Source: SAR202 cluster bacterium bin22 | GTDB lineage: Bacteria > Chloroflexota > Dehalococcoidia > Lucifugimonadales > UBA3495 | Direction of reading: 5' to 3' | NCBI GenBank assembly: GCA_002238505.1 | Contig: MPMM01000016.1 | Location: 1 to 64,000 of the forward strand | Length of the DNA stretch: 64,000 nucleotides | Shown here: in pieces, positions 34,701 through 44,119 of the stretch | How positions within the stretch are numbered: position 1 is the stretch's first letter | How the letters are laid out: each line of letters begins with the position of its first letter | The notes under the pieces: model-generated | Told to the model about the DNA's origin: nothing | Databases searched by the model: none | What the model saw: only the letters and a program-made list of their open reading frames with translations | Position numbers and translations under genes: made by a program

Positions 34701-37700
34701 TTTCTGGACTCCTGCCCCCCAGCGGCGGGTAGCGGAAGACTCCCATCCCCTCCTGGGCACGAAGCACGAGTCTCCTCGCGACGAGGTGATGTTCGAGACC
34801 GAAATGTTCCCTTCCGACCCTGCCTGGCTGGACGACCACCGGGTGTACGGCCGGGTGATAATGCCCGGCGCCCTCTTCGGCGCCATGGCCTCCGCCGTCC
34901 CCTGGCTGGAGGGATCCGGCGCCTCGGCGGTAGAGGAAATGCAACTTCTCAACCCCCTGGTGTACCCCCACTTCGATGGTGAGGCTGAATCACCGGAACC
35001 CGGCAAACGGGTCCAGCTTGTGGTGGAAGGCTCCAGGAGCAATCAACCGCGCCGCTTCGAGGTATTCAGCAAGGGCGAAGGTGACGATGAGTGGACCCAG
35101 CACGCCGAAGGGCGGATATCCCCGTCGGGTGCGCAGCCCGCGTCAATTGAGAGGGCAGACCTCAGATCCCTGAAGGCAGGACTGCTGCCCCAGGACCTGT
35201 CCGCCTACTACCGGAACAAGGCCGCCACCGGCATCGACCTGGGTCCCGCCTTCCGCACCCTGGAGGCTCTGTGGGGCCGGCCCGGCGAAGCCCTTGGCGA
35301 AATCGCCCTGCAGACGCCGCCAGAGGGCGGGGATACGGGAATTCATCCCCTCCTGCTGGACGGGTGTTTCCAGGTAATGTCAGCCGCCCGTCACCTGTCC
35401 GAAATCGGTGGTGAAGCAACCTACCTGCCCTTTGCCTGGGAACGCCTCTGGCTGAACGCGCCCATGCCCGACCGCTTGGTGTGCCGCGCCCGGCTCCGGG
35501 AGTCCAGCCCCGGCGCACAGCCCGAGGAAACAGCGACGTCGGAACCGGAAACCATCACCGGCGACCTGTGGTTCTACTCTCCCGACGGCATTGCCCTGGG
35601 CGGCATGACCGGCTTCGCCCTGAAGCGGGCCACCCGCGCTTCCCTCCTGTCCGCCACCGAAGAACTGGAGGACCTGCTTTACGAGTTTGTCTGGCGGGAA
35701 CTCCCGCTGCCCGATCGGCTCCGGCCCGCCGACGCCCTCGCCTCACCCTCCGCAATCTACGCGGCAACCGGTACTTTCGGTGATTACCTGGCCCGCGAGG
35801 GAGTCTCCCTGGAGGAGAGGTCTGCCCTGCTCGACGATCTGGAACTGCTGGCTCGCGGCTATGCCCTTCAGGCCCTGGACCGTTTGGGCTGGGACCGCCA
35901 GCCGGGGACAATAGTTGACCCGGAGTTGTTGCGAGTGCAGCTGGGGGTACTCCCGGAGCACGCAACCCTGCTGGAAAGAATCCTGCGCCTGCAGGCCCAA
36001 GCCGGTGTGCTGGAACGAGAGGGCGGCAGGTTCAGGGTCAGAATAGGGGCCGGAGACCCCCTGCCTCACGAGGCCCTGGAAGACCCGGAGGCCTTCACCG
36101 ACCGGTTAACCCTTTTTCACCCTCACGGCGTCGCGGAACTGGGGCTCCTGGGGAGAAGCGGCGGCGCGCTGGCCCAGGTGCTGCAGGGAGATGTAAACCC
36201 CCTGGCCATTCTGTTTCCGAGGGAAGGGCCCGGCGTCACCGACTTTTATTTCACCGCCCCGGCCTCTCGGGCCACAAACCTGCTCCTCGGTGATGCCGTG
36301 GCTGCCGCCGTGGCCGACTGGCCGGAAGACCGCCCTCTGCGGATTCTGGAGGTGGGCGCCGGTACCGGTTCAGGTACCTCGACGGTATTGCCGCAACTGC
36401 CCACCGGCAACTACACCTACTTGTTTACCGATATTTCGGCAGGCTTCTTTGCCGAGGCCGAGAACCGGTTCGCCGACTCGGGAGCCCCGCTGGAATTCCG
36501 CCCCCTGGACATCGAGCGAAATCCCGCCGACCAGGGCTATGACCTCCATGCCTTCGACTTGGTCATTGCCGTCAATGTGCTCCATGCCACCCGAAATCTC
36601 GGCGAGACCCTGGGTCATTGCCGCGACTTGCTCGTTCCTTCGGGAAAGCTTGTCGCCGTGGAAAATCTGCGGGGCCTTGGCTGGCAGGACATGGTGTTCG
36701 GGCAACTGGATGGCTGGTGGAGGTTCTCCGACCGCTACCGCCCCGACCATGCCCTCGCCTCTCCGGCAGTGTGGCGGCAGGCCCTGGCCGACACCGGCTT
36801 TGTGGAGTCGGCCGTTCTGGGAGGAGATAGCAGGACAAATGAGCTTCCCCTGGGCTCCGGCGTTGTCCTGGCTGAAGGGCCCGCTGAAGTTGAGTGGCCG
36901 GCCGGTGTCTGGTTGGTGGCCGGCGGCGAGGACGCCTTCCCCGCAGAACTGGCGTCTGCCCTGGCAGGAAAAAACCAGACCGTGGCGCTCGCTGTTGCCA
37001 AGTCGGAAATAGGGAGCGCGGCAGACTCCGCAGAAATTCAGCGCATAGCCGTGGAACCCGACGACCGGAACTCATGGCGTCGTCTGCTCGACGAATTGCC
37101 GGGGGAACTGCCTCTGCAGGGCGTGGTACATTGCTTCGCCACCGGGGGACACGGGATGCAGTCTTCTACCGAAGAAATGGCGGAAGACGTGCGCCGGGTC
37201 GGTCAATCTGCCCTGGCCCTGGCCCAGGCTCTGCAGGAGGCGGATGTATCCCTGGAAAAGGGCCTGTGGTTCGTAACCCGGGGAGCCCAGGTACTGGAGC
37301 AGCGCTACTTGCGGGACAGCGCCGGAGAACTTGCCGGGGCCTCTCTGTGGGGTTTCGGCAGGGTTGTGGCTCGCGAGGCTGCCCAGCTTTGCCCCCGCAT
37401 GCTGGACCTGGACCCCGCAGAGCCGGCCCAGCCCGCAAACCTGGTCAATGAGCTGATGTTTCCCGACCAGGAAAGCCAGGTAGCCTACCGCTACGGCAAC
37501 CGCCTGGCGTCGCGCCTCGTCCGAAGCGAGGCGGCCAGAACGCGTTTGGACCTGCCGGAAGACTCGAACTGGCGCCTGATGCCCGGTGACGAGGGAGTGC
37601 TGGATGGTCTGCACCCCGAACTCACGTCGTACACCCCCCTTGAACCCGGCCAGGTACGGGTAGCCGTGGAAGCCGCGGGAGTGAACTTCCTCGACGTCCT

Positions 37701-40700
37701 GCTCAGCATAGGCATGGTAACTTCCTCCGACCTGGTGCTGGGCGAGGAATTCTGCGGGCGAATAGTGGAAGTCGGAGCCGGCGTCACCCGGTTCTCCGTG
37801 GGCGACCGGGTAGTCGGCATGGGCTTTGGTACCTTCGGTCCCGAGCTGGTAACTCCGGCAGACCTGGTCGCGCCGGCGTCCGACGGGATGTCAGCCGCGG
37901 CCCTCGCCACCATACCTTCAGCCTTCGTCAGCGCCGGACTCAGCTTTGAATTGGCCGGGGTGAAGGCCGGCGACCGGGTACTTATCCATGCTGCCTCGGG
38001 CGGCGTTGGACTGGCCGCAGTCCAGTTGGCCCAGGCCGTCGGGGCCCAGGTCTTCGCCACCGCCAGCCAGCCCAAGCAGGCCTACCTCCGATCCCTGGGT
38101 ATTGAGCATGTCTTCGATAGCCGCACCACCGACTTCGGCCAGCAAATCCTGAAGGTAACCGGTGGCGCCGGCGTAAACATGGTGTTGAACAGCCTCACCG
38201 GCCCCGGTTTCGTTGAGTCCAGCCTCTCATGCCTAACGCAAAATGGCCGCTTCGTGGAAATGGGAAGGAGAGAGATCTGGACTGACGAACAGATGGCCGC
38301 CGCGCGTCCTGACGTGGCCTATTCCCTCCTCGAGATTGACGTACTGAAGCGCCGCGACCCCGCTGCCATCGGGGCGTCCCTGCGCGGGACAATGGCGCGA
38401 ATATCTGCGGGGGAATTGTCCCCCCTGCCCTTTACCCGCTGGCCCGTCACCGAGATCATCCCCGCCATCGAATTCATGCGGTCGGCCCGGCACATCGGCA
38501 AGAACGTCATCGTCATGCCTCCCATTCAGCGCGGACGCCTGCGCCCCGACCGCACCTACCTGGTAACCGGCGGGCTCGGCGGCATCGGCACCGTCATCGC
38601 GGGCTGGCTTGCCGAGCGGGGAGCCGGCGTAATAGTTCTGAACGGCCGCCGGCCCCCGGACCCCGAAGCCCAGGCAGTGATTGATACCCTCCGCACCCAG
38701 GGCGCCGACGTTCGGGTCGAGTTGGCCGACGTGACCGACCCCGCCGCCATCGAAGAAATGCTGGCCAGGATTGACGCCAGCATGCCACCCCTGGCCGGCA
38801 TCATCCACAGCGTAGGCGTGCTGTCCGACGGCGCCCTGGGCAATCAGACCTGGGACCGGTACGAGCAGGTCCTGTGGCCCAAGGTGCTGGGCGCCTGGCG
38901 CCTGCACCGTGCCACCCTGTCCCGCGACCTGGATATATTCGCCTTGTTCTCCAGCATTACCGGAATTGTTGGCAACTCCGGGCAGGGCAACCACGCAGCA
39001 GCCAATACTTTCCTGGATCAACTGGCTGCCTATCGTCGCTCCCTCGGCCTGCCCGGCCAGTCCATTGCCTGGGGCGCCTGGTCCGGTCTGGGCGAAGCCG
39101 AAGAGCAGCGCGAGCGAATTGAGCGGCAACTGGAGTCGGCCGGCACCGGTTGGCTCAGTCCTCAGCAGGGGCTCAGGGCTTTCGAGGAACTGGTTCGCCA
39201 GGATCCTTCCTTCAGCATGGTGGCATCGGTGGACTGGCCTGTGCTGGCCACCAACTTCGATGTGTCGCCCCCCTTCATCTCCGAATTGCTTCCACGCCAG
39301 GGTCAGGACGAATCCGGCGCCTCCGCCGATGCCGCCGACCTGCTGTCGCAGCTAAGGTCCACACCCCGGGATAGCTGGCAACCAGCGCTGGTCCTGTTCC
39401 TGCAGAACGAGTTGCAGGCGGTGCTGCGCATGCCGTCGTCCCCCGCGCCCACCGTGGGCTTCTTCGACCTGGGCATGGACTCCCTCATGGCCGTGGAGGT
39501 TCGCAACCGGCTCAACCGCGCCCTGGCCGGCGAATACGTCGTTTCCAACACCGCCGTGTTCGACTATCCCAACATCGCCGCCCTCGCCGGTCACCTGCGC
39601 GATGAGTTAAGCCAGGTCCTGGACTCGGCCCCCGTTGCCTCCGAGCCAGCCCCGTTGCCGCAAAGCCCGCCAGGGGCTGTCAATTCCAGGGTCGTCAGTA
39701 CCGATGAGGATGCCATTGCCATCGTGGGCATGGCCTGCCGTTTCCCCGGGGCTCCCGGCCTGGAAGCCTTCTGGGATCTGCTGGAAGGTGCGCGCCATGC
39801 CATCACCGACGGCCGCCCTGCCCCAGGACCCTGGGAAGGTCTGCCCGGCGATCCTGCCGCTAAGGAAGCCGTATTCCGGCGCGGCGGTTTCATTGAAGAC
39901 CTGGACCGGTTCGATAACCGCTTTTTCCGCATCTCCCCTCTTGAGGCGCGGATGATGGACCCCCAGCAGCGTCTCCTCCTCGAGACCACCTGGCACGCCC
40001 TTGAGGATGCCGGCATGGACCCCGAAACTCTCCGGGGCAGCCGAACCGGCGTTTATGTCGGCGTGGGAGCCAGCGAATACCGTGACGTGATTGCTGCCCA
40101 GGGCCAGGACGATACCTACTTCGGCACCAGCGGCAGCCTTACCGCCGGTCGAATTGCCTTTGTTCTTGGCCTGGTTGGGCCGGCCATGCCCGTGGATATG
40201 GCCTGCGCCTCTTCCCTGGCCGCAGTGCACCAGGGAGTGGCTTCCCTGCAGCGGGGAGAAGTGGACCTGGCCCTCGTATCCGGCGTGAACTCGACCTTAT
40301 CCCTTCCTCTGGCCAGGTTCCACCGAGACCTGGGTTTGCTTTCCGCCGCCGGTCGCTGCAATGCCTTTGACGCCACCGCCGACGGCTTCGTACGCAGCGA
40401 GGGTTTCGGAGTGCTCGTCCTCAAAAAGCTGAGCCAGGCCAAGGCTGACGGTGACCGTATCTGGGCCCTGGTCAAGGGAACTGCGGTTAACCAGAACGGG
40501 GCCAGCGCCGCCCTCCCCGTACCCAACGGCCCGGCCCAGGAAAGAGTAATGGAAGACGCCCTGGCTATGGCCGGCGTTTCTCCAGCCGACGTGGACTACC
40601 TGGAGGCTCACGGCACCGGCAGCGAACTGGGCGACTCCATTGAACTTCGGGCCCTTGCCTCCGTTTACGGCAGGGGCAGGGCGGCGGACCGTCCCCTGCT

Positions 40701-42234
40701 TCTTGGATCGGTAAAAACCAATATTGGGCACTCGGAAGCGGCCTCCGGGATTGCCAGCGTAATCAAGGCTGTCCTGGCTATGCATCGGGGCGTAATTCCG
40801 TCCCACCTCCACTTCAGCGACCCCAATCCCAACTTCGATTGGGACCGGTTGCCGGTACGGATTACCTCTGAAAAGACTCCCTGGCCAGCCTCGCCTGGTC
40901 GGCCACCCCTTTCGGCGGTAAATTCCTTCAGCCTCTCCGGCACCAACGCCCACGCGGTGATTGAGGGTTATGTGCCCCCAACTGGCGGGGACGGAGACGG
41001 GTACTCCCGTGAAGGCCCGTCTCCCAGCGGCCTGCCCCGGCGGTTCCCTGTCCCGCTTTCCCCCCGGCTGGCTGATCTCCAGGTGCCGAATGAGGTGTCA
41101 AATGAGGTGCCGGACGACCGCCCGGCAGATCGGGCCTCGCGGCTCTTGCCCCTGTCTGGCAAATCCCCCGAGGCTCTGCGGGCCCTTGCCGGTGCCTACC
41201 TCTCCTGGCTCGACAGCCCGGCGGTCAGGGATGCGCTGGAAGCAGACGAGCCTCAATTCCTGGCCGACATGGCCTGGACGGCCGGCGCCGGCCGCAGCCA
41301 CTTCCCCCATCGCTCGGGAGTGGTCTTCCACGACGACGTCACCCTGAAGACCTCTCTGGAACAGGTAGCGCAATCGGCCGCTGCCTCCGGTGAACGGGCC
41401 TCCGACGCAGAACCGGGGATCGCCTTCATCTACAGCGGCCCTGCCGGCCTTTGGGAAGGAGCGGGCGAAGAGCTGTACCGGACAGAGCCCGTCTTCCGCG
41501 CCGTTCTGGACCGCTGCGACGCGCTGGCCAGGCAGGAAAAGGGCCAGTCCCTGCTGGAGGTCATGTTCGGCAAAGCAGGAACTGCGGATACTCTGACACA
41601 CCCCGGGTGGTCAAATGCCGCCGCTTTCGCCCTGGAAGCCGCCCTCTCCGCCCTGTGCGAGTGCGCCGGCCTTCGCCCGGACGCGGTTCTCGGCCAGGGC
41701 CTGGGAGAAATTGCCGCCGCCCACGCCGCCGGCGCGCTGGGGCTGGCGGAAGGCTTCAAGCTGGCAGCGGAACTTACGGGACCCGATGCGGCCCTGCCCA
41801 TCCTTCCGGTAGTCCCGCCCGCTCTCACCCTGGTTAGCGGCGTCACCGGCAGCGTCATTCACGATTCCACGACCCTCGACAACGCTTACTGGCGGCGGCT
41901 GACGGGCGGCGACACCGCCTTCCCGGCCGGCCTGCGCACCCTGGCCGGCTCCGGTGTCTCTCTGGTTGTTGACCTGGGGCTCTCCGGAATTGACGGCAAT
42001 GGTATTGACCTTTCCGGGGTACCGGCCCTGGGCCCGCTCATCAGGCTCGCAGATTCCTCCGCCTCCGCCTCTGCCCATAGTTTCGTCAATATGGTTGCCG
42101 CCGCCTATGCGGCGGGCGCGTCAATTTCATTCCCCGGCCTCTTCGCCGGCGAAGAACGGCGGCGCATATCCATTCCCGGCTACCCCTTCCAGCGCCGCAG
42201 TTTCTGGGTGCAGAAACGGCAGTCAGCCCGGTAA
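31753..42234 (+). CDS. Type I PKS: KS-AT-DH-MT-pseudoKR-ER-KR-ACP-KS-inactive AT
   Basis: The product has 3493 residues from ATG 31753; no Shine-Dalgarno is visible. Module 1: KS (Cys205 in DTACSSS), AT (GHSLGE, Ser682), DH (His1029 in H-x(3)-G-x(4)-P, Asp1203), C-methyltransferase (VGAGTGSGT, about 1533), structural KR half (about 1716-1925), ER (GGVGLAAVQLA, about 2082), KR (GGLGGIG; NHAAAN, where the usual Tyr is His2414), ACP (GMDSL, Ser2577). Module 2: KS (Cys2818 in DMACASS) and an AT-like domain with GQGLGE, Gly3316 in place of Ser, and a shortened middle. It ends after the post-AT linker with no ACP or thioesterase. The predicted product is a reduced, methyl-branched acyl chain. The domain order resembles sup-type PKSs of sponge symbionts. 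Confidence 0.9.
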   Translation: MNNSDITASPQLPTGPASGSTERRDVPRPEPIAVVGMACKFPGAPSIESLWQLLERGGNAITEGDPGSGIGRIGQFYPRSAAQYPACRYAALVDDIDLFDAEFFRISPAEAQLLDPQQRMTLETCWQALENAGIDPDSLRNTRSGAFIGISNNDYRGMNLAFASQISEPAASLYAVSGTSFNTIAGRVAYVLGLEGPVIALDTACSSSLVAVHQAVSSLRQREADLMLVGGAQAIFNGRLTQLRAQAGMLSPDGQCKAFDASANGFVRGEGCGVIVLKRLSDAEADGDPIWGIILGSAINQDGASAGMTVPSAPAQVGVIEDALLQAGVAPADVDYLEAHGTGTEVGDPIELNSAAQAYGKGRDPARPLLVGSIKTNMGHLEPTAGLAGMMKALLSMRHGVIPRHLHFDNPSPRVDWASLPMRITDEKTDWPLAGHRPPRAGISSYGWSGTNAHVIVEGYGPPSLPNTAKEAVAWPVAAAAPVQQLSPGSEQQPPETGNETVERPARILPLSGKSQAALRDSARNYLSWLDDCGRESLLADLAWSASVSRSHFDFRDGVVFRDADSLRSGLEAIANAPDTAASPRAARVAFVYTGQGNQWVGMGESLYRQEPVFREVLDRCDRYILEERGTSLLDVMFGRPGAEADLDEPRWTQPAIYTLECALTALWRSVGIEPVAVLGHSLGEIAAAQAAGVFTLEEGMKFASARGRLMGDLPAAGAMAAIFAPADRVAAAVSDWQAAHAGSSLCIGVDNGAHQVISGPEKEIHALADQLESNRVRLRRLRPTAPPQATGGPEKEIHALADQLESNGVSLRRLRPSPAYHSPLVEPALDELQAVFDDIAVSPPSVSLVSNVTGKPVADEQGMDGAYWRRHARQPVQFRGCVETLASDLDVDAVIELGPHAILGPLVSLNWPPGTATADTPLVLQSFLRPSFDGSEPERADAFVSAVAGAYRAGLPVNFRALFAGESRRKIKIPGYPFQRRRFWTPAPQRRVAEDSHPLLGTKHESPRDEVMFETEMFPSDPAWLDDHRVYGRVIMPGALFGAMASAVPWLEGSGASAVEEMQLLNPLVYPHFDGEAESPEPGKRVQLVVEGSRSNQPRRFEVFSKGEGDDEWTQHAEGRISPSGAQPASIERADLRSLKAGLLPQDLSAYYRNKAATGIDLGPAFRTLEALWGRPGEALGEIALQTPPEGGDTGIHPLLLDGCFQVMSAARHLSEIGGEATYLPFAWERLWLNAPMPDRLVCRARLRESSPGAQPEETATSEPETITGDLWFYSPDGIALGGMTGFALKRATRASLLSATEELEDLLYEFVWRELPLPDRLRPADALASPSAIYAATGTFGDYLAREGVSLEERSALLDDLELLARGYALQALDRLGWDRQPGTIVDPELLRVQLGVLPEHATLLERILRLQAQAGVLEREGGRFRVRIGAGDPLPHEALEDPEAFTDRLTLFHPHGVAELGLLGRSGGALAQVLQGDVNPLAILFPREGPGVTDFYFTAPASRATNLLLGDAVAAAVADWPEDRPLRILEVGAGTGSGTSTVLPQLPTGNYTYLFTDISAGFFAEAENRFADSGAPLEFRPLDIERNPADQGYDLHAFDLVIAVNVLHATRNLGETLGHCRDLLVPSGKLVAVENLRGLGWQDMVFGQLDGWWRFSDRYRPDHALASPAVWRQALADTGFVESAVLGGDSRTNELPLGSGVVLAEGPAEVEWPAGVWLVAGGEDAFPAELASALAGKNQTVALAVAKSEIGSAADSAEIQRIAVEPDDRNSWRRLLDELPGELPLQGVVHCFATGGHGMQSSTEEMAEDVRRVGQSALALAQALQEADVSLEKGLWFVTRGAQVLEQRYLRDSAGELAGASLWGFGRVVAREAAQLCPRMLDLDPAEPAQPANLVNELMFPDQESQVAYRYGNRLASRLVRSEAARTRLDLPEDSNWRLMPGDEGVLDGLHPELTSYTPLEPGQVRVAVEAAGVNFLDVLLSIGMVTSSDLVLGEEFCGRIVEVGAGVTRFSVGDRVVGMGFGTFGPELVTPADLVAPASDGMSAAALATIPSAFVSAGLSFELAGVKAGDRVLIHAASGGVGLAAVQLAQAVGAQVFATASQPKQAYLRSLGIEHVFDSRTTDFGQQILKVTGGAGVNMVLNSLTGPGFVESSLSCLTQNGRFVEMGRREIWTDEQMAAARPDVAYSLLEIDVLKRRDPAAIGASLRGTMARISAGELSPLPFTRWPVTEIIPAIEFMRSARHIGKNVIVMPPIQRGRLRPDRTYLVTGGLGGIGTVIAGWLAERGAGVIVLNGRRPPDPEAQAVIDTLRTQGADVRVELADVTDPAAIEEMLARIDASMPPLAGIIHSVGVLSDGALGNQTWDRYEQVLWPKVLGAWRLHRATLSRDLDIFALFSSITGIVGNSGQGNHAAANTFLDQLAAYRRSLGLPGQSIAWGAWSGLGEAEEQRERIERQLESAGTGWLSPQQGLRAFEELVRQDPSFSMVASVDWPVLATNFDVSPPFISELLPRQGQDESGASADAADLLSQLRSTPRDSWQPALVLFLQNELQAVLRMPSSPAPTVGFFDLGMDSLMAVEVRNRLNRALAGEYVVSNTAVFDYPNIAALAGHLRDELSQVLDSAPVASEPAPLPQSPPGAVNSRVVSTDEDAIAIVGMACRFPGAPGLEAFWDLLEGARHAITDGRPAPGPWEGLPGDPAAKEAVFRRGGFIEDLDRFDNRFFRISPLEARMMDPQQRLLLETTWHALEDAGMDPETLRGSRTGVYVGVGASEYRDVIAAQGQDDTYFGTSGSLTAGRIAFVLGLVGPAMPVDMACASSLAAVHQGVASLQRGEVDLALVSGVNSTLSLPLARFHRDLGLLSAAGRCNAFDATADGFVRSEGFGVLVLKKLSQAKADGDRIWALVKGTAVNQNGASAALPVPNGPAQERVMEDALAMAGVSPADVDYLEAHGTGSELGDSIELRALASVYGRGRAADRPLLLGSVKTNIGHSEAASGIASVIKAVLAMHRGVIPSHLHFSDPNPNFDWDRLPVRITSEKTPWPASPGRPPLSAVNSFSLSGTNAHAVIEGYVPPTGGDGDGYSREGPSPSGLPRRFPVPLSPRLADLQVPNEVSNEVPDDRPADRASRLLPLSGKSPEALRALAGAYLSWLDSPAVRDALEADEPQFLADMAWTAGAGRSHFPHRSGVVFHDDVTLKTSLEQVAQSAAASGERASDAEPGIAFIYSGPAGLWEGAGEELYRTEPVFRAVLDRCDALARQEKGQSLLEVMFGKAGTADTLTHPGWSNAAAFALEAALSALCECAGLRPDAVLGQGLGEIAAAHAAGALGLAEGFKLAAELTGPDAALPILPVVPPALTLVSGVTGSVIHDSTTLDNAYWRRLTGGDTAFPAGLRTLAGSGVSLVVDLGLSGIDGNGIDLSGVPALGPLIRLADSSASASAHSFVNMVAAAYAAGASISFPGLFAGEERRRISIPGYPFQRRSFWVQKRQSAR
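34030..34206 (+). repeat. In-frame 99-bp tandem duplication inside the AT domain
   Basis: Two near-identical copies start at 34030 and 34129 (GGGCCGGAAAAGGAGATTCA..). Each encodes a GPEKEIHALADQLESN unit and its RLRRLRP-type sequel. The insertion adds 33 residues between the GHSLGE active site and the PAYHSP substrate-side motif, and keeps the reading frame. Confidence 0.9.
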
Positions 42235-42398
42235 GGGTTGACTGCCTGGTCTCGCTGAGCCCGGGCGGGCTTTGGCAGTGCAAGGACAGAAAGCCGGTCA
42301 GGCCCCGGGACAGACCACGGAATTGACAAGGCCCACTGGGTCTGCTGAAATTGGGCCACAACCAAATAGAAGGCCACACACATATGGAGGTGAGCGTT

Positions 42399-43382
42399 AT
42401 GCCAGGCAAGACACTGATCTACGTCGGCGCCGAGGCCGATGGTCTCTATCGCAAAGAGGCCGGCGATTCTCGCTGGGAGAAGCTGGCCAAGGGTATGCCC
42501 CCCTCCCCGCAGGTGCGCGCCATCGTCGTGCACCCCGAAGACTCCAGCACCATCTTCGTCGGCACCCAGCGCGGCATCTACCGCTCCCTCGATGGCGGCG
42601 ACAGCTTCGAGCGCATGAACCTGACCGAGGGCCGCATCGTCTGGTCCATCAAGTTCCATCCCCACGACTCCAGCATCATGTTCCTGGGCACCGAGGGTTC
42701 CGAGGTGTACAAGAGCGTTGATGGCGGCGAAAACTGGGAGTACCTGTCCACCGTATCCAACCCCGACGCGGTGCAGATGGCCTTCGCCACCCGCATCCTG
42801 GGCATCGGCATCGAGGCCGGCGACACCAACCAGATGTACGCCGCCCTGGAAGTCGGCGGCGCCGCGCACAGTTCCGACGGCGGCAAGACCTGGACCATCG
42901 TCAACAGCGTGTTCGAGGGCGATGTGGACCTGCTGGACCTGCACGGCGTCACCGTTGGCGCTGGCGAGTCCGTGTTCATCTCCAACCGCACCGGCGTCTG
43001 GCGCACCCGCGACCGCGGCCAGACCTGGGACGACCTCCAGTTCGAGAACTTCTCCAACATCCGTTACTCTCGCGGTGTCGAAGTAGCTCCCAACGACCCC
43101 AGCACTCTCTACGCCTGTGTCGGCCTGAACTTCGGCAGCGAAGAGGGCGGTATCCTGCGCTCCACCGACGGCGGCAACAACTGGAGCCGGTTCGACCAGG
43201 GCATCGAGCCGACCAGCACCACCTTCGGCATCGCCGTCAACGACCGCGCCCCCGAGCAGGTGTACTTCTGCACCCGCAAGGGCCAGGTCTTCGGCACCCA
43301 CGACGGCGGCGCCACCTGGCAGGGCCACGACCTTCCCGAAATTGCCGCCAGCGTCAAGGCCATCGCCTGCACTTCGGCCTGA
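42399..43382 (+). CDS. Asp-box (BNR/YCF48-like) beta-propeller protein
   Basis: The product has 327 residues; ATG 42399 follows GGAGGTGAG, so the in-frame starts upstream are rejected. It contains five or six Asp-box repeats of the form S-x-D-G-G-x-x-W (YRSLDGGDSF, KSVDGGENW, HSSDGGKTW, RTRDRGQTW, RSTDGGNNW, THDGGATW) spaced about 45-55 residues apart, which build a sialidase-like or photosystem-assembly-type propeller. There is no signal peptide, so it is probably cytoplasmic. Sialidase catalytic residues cannot be assigned. It starts 165 bases after the PKS stop on the same strand; a functional link is possible but unproven. Confidence 0.75.
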   Translation: MPGKTLIYVGAEADGLYRKEAGDSRWEKLAKGMPPSPQVRAIVVHPEDSSTIFVGTQRGIYRSLDGGDSFERMNLTEGRIVWSIKFHPHDSSIMFLGTEGSEVYKSVDGGENWEYLSTVSNPDAVQMAFATRILGIGIEAGDTNQMYAALEVGGAAHSSDGGKTWTIVNSVFEGDVDLLDLHGVTVGAGESVFISNRTGVWRTRDRGQTWDDLQFENFSNIRYSRGVEVAPNDPSTLYACVGLNFGSEEGGILRSTDGGNNWSRFDQGIEPTSTTFGIAVNDRAPEQVYFCTRKGQVFGTHDGGATWQGHDLPEIAASVKAIACTSA

Positions 43383-43529
43383 CTCCCCGCAGGTCCCTTG
43401 GTGGGTGAAAGGTTGGTTGGTGATGGTATGGTGGGTGATGGTTGGCGGGGGGCAAACCTCCTTGCCGATGTAGCCTTCACAAGTACCAGTCAAGCCCCGC
43501 ACCAGGTTCCTGAAACCCTTTGCGAACGA

Positions 43530-43554
43530 GCCGCCCAATTTGGGCGGCTTCTTC
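43530..43554 (+). terminator. Intrinsic terminator
   Basis: GCCGCCCA pairs with TGGGCGGC around ATT and is followed by TTCTTC. It lies 150 bases after the Asp-box gene. Confidence 0.65.
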
Positions 43555-43586
43555 GTATTCCCCGCAATTGCTTTCCCGTTTACTCC

Positions 43587-43658
43587 AGGGGGCGTCGTCA
43601 AAAGCCGAGTTTCGTCTTTCCGGCGAAAGCCGGAATCCAGATCCGTCATGTAAATGGG
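43587..43658. repeat. Dispersed 70-bp repeat, copy 1
   Basis: It starts AGGGGGCGTCGTCAAAAGCC, contains the hairpin TTCCGGC-GAAA-GCCGGAA and ends near TAAATGG. It is almost identical to 52384-52454. The rest of 43383-43907 shows no gene. Confidence 0.8.
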
Positions 43659-43907
43659 TGATATGCTCCGCGATGTATCAGGACTCTGGTATATCGCCCG
43701 TTTGTACCCGATAACTGACCGGCAGTAATGGCTAATTTGAGGACACCCCCCAATACGGTATGCGTGTCAGCCACCCCCTCAACGCTATGGGCGTTGAACC
43801 TGGTCATTGCGAATACCATGTATTTACTGACCTATAATATTAACTTTCCTTCGTTTAGCTGCGGAAAAAATCCCAAAGATTGACTTAAGTCGCGCTCTGG
43901 CGCAGGA

Positions 43908-43937
43908 TTGACATTACCCGTTTTCCCTGTGTAGAGT
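43908..43937 (+). promoter_or_regulatory. Promoter of the peptide transporter operon
   Basis: TTGACA (43908-43913), 18 bases, TAGAGT (43932-43937). The first gene starts 182 bases downstream, so the 5' UTR is long. Confidence 0.5.
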
Positions 43938-44119
43938 TGCTCAACTATTACTGCAGGGCTTGAATTTGCGCTCCTTCGCCATCGGCCGCTCCCCTGCGAC
44001 AGCAGGATTCGACCGGTTGCTGAGCCCAGTAACCAGTGAGGCAGTTGCGCTTACGCGAGCCTGAATGTACGGGGCCAGAACCCGAACCAACGCCGATTAC
44101 TAAGGAGGCGCGCAAGAAC

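Noticed and set aside
32374-34971. Minus-strand open frame of 865 codons opposite the PKS
   Set aside because: It is the shadow of a high-GC coding strand: low complexity (Gly, Gln, His), no ribosome-binding site, no domain pattern, and the plus strand has complete KS/AT/DH motifs.
42180-43649. Minus-strand frame of 489 codons opposite the Asp-box gene
   Set aside because: The plus strand has regular Asp-box repeats and a strong ribosome-binding site; the minus frame is low-complexity.
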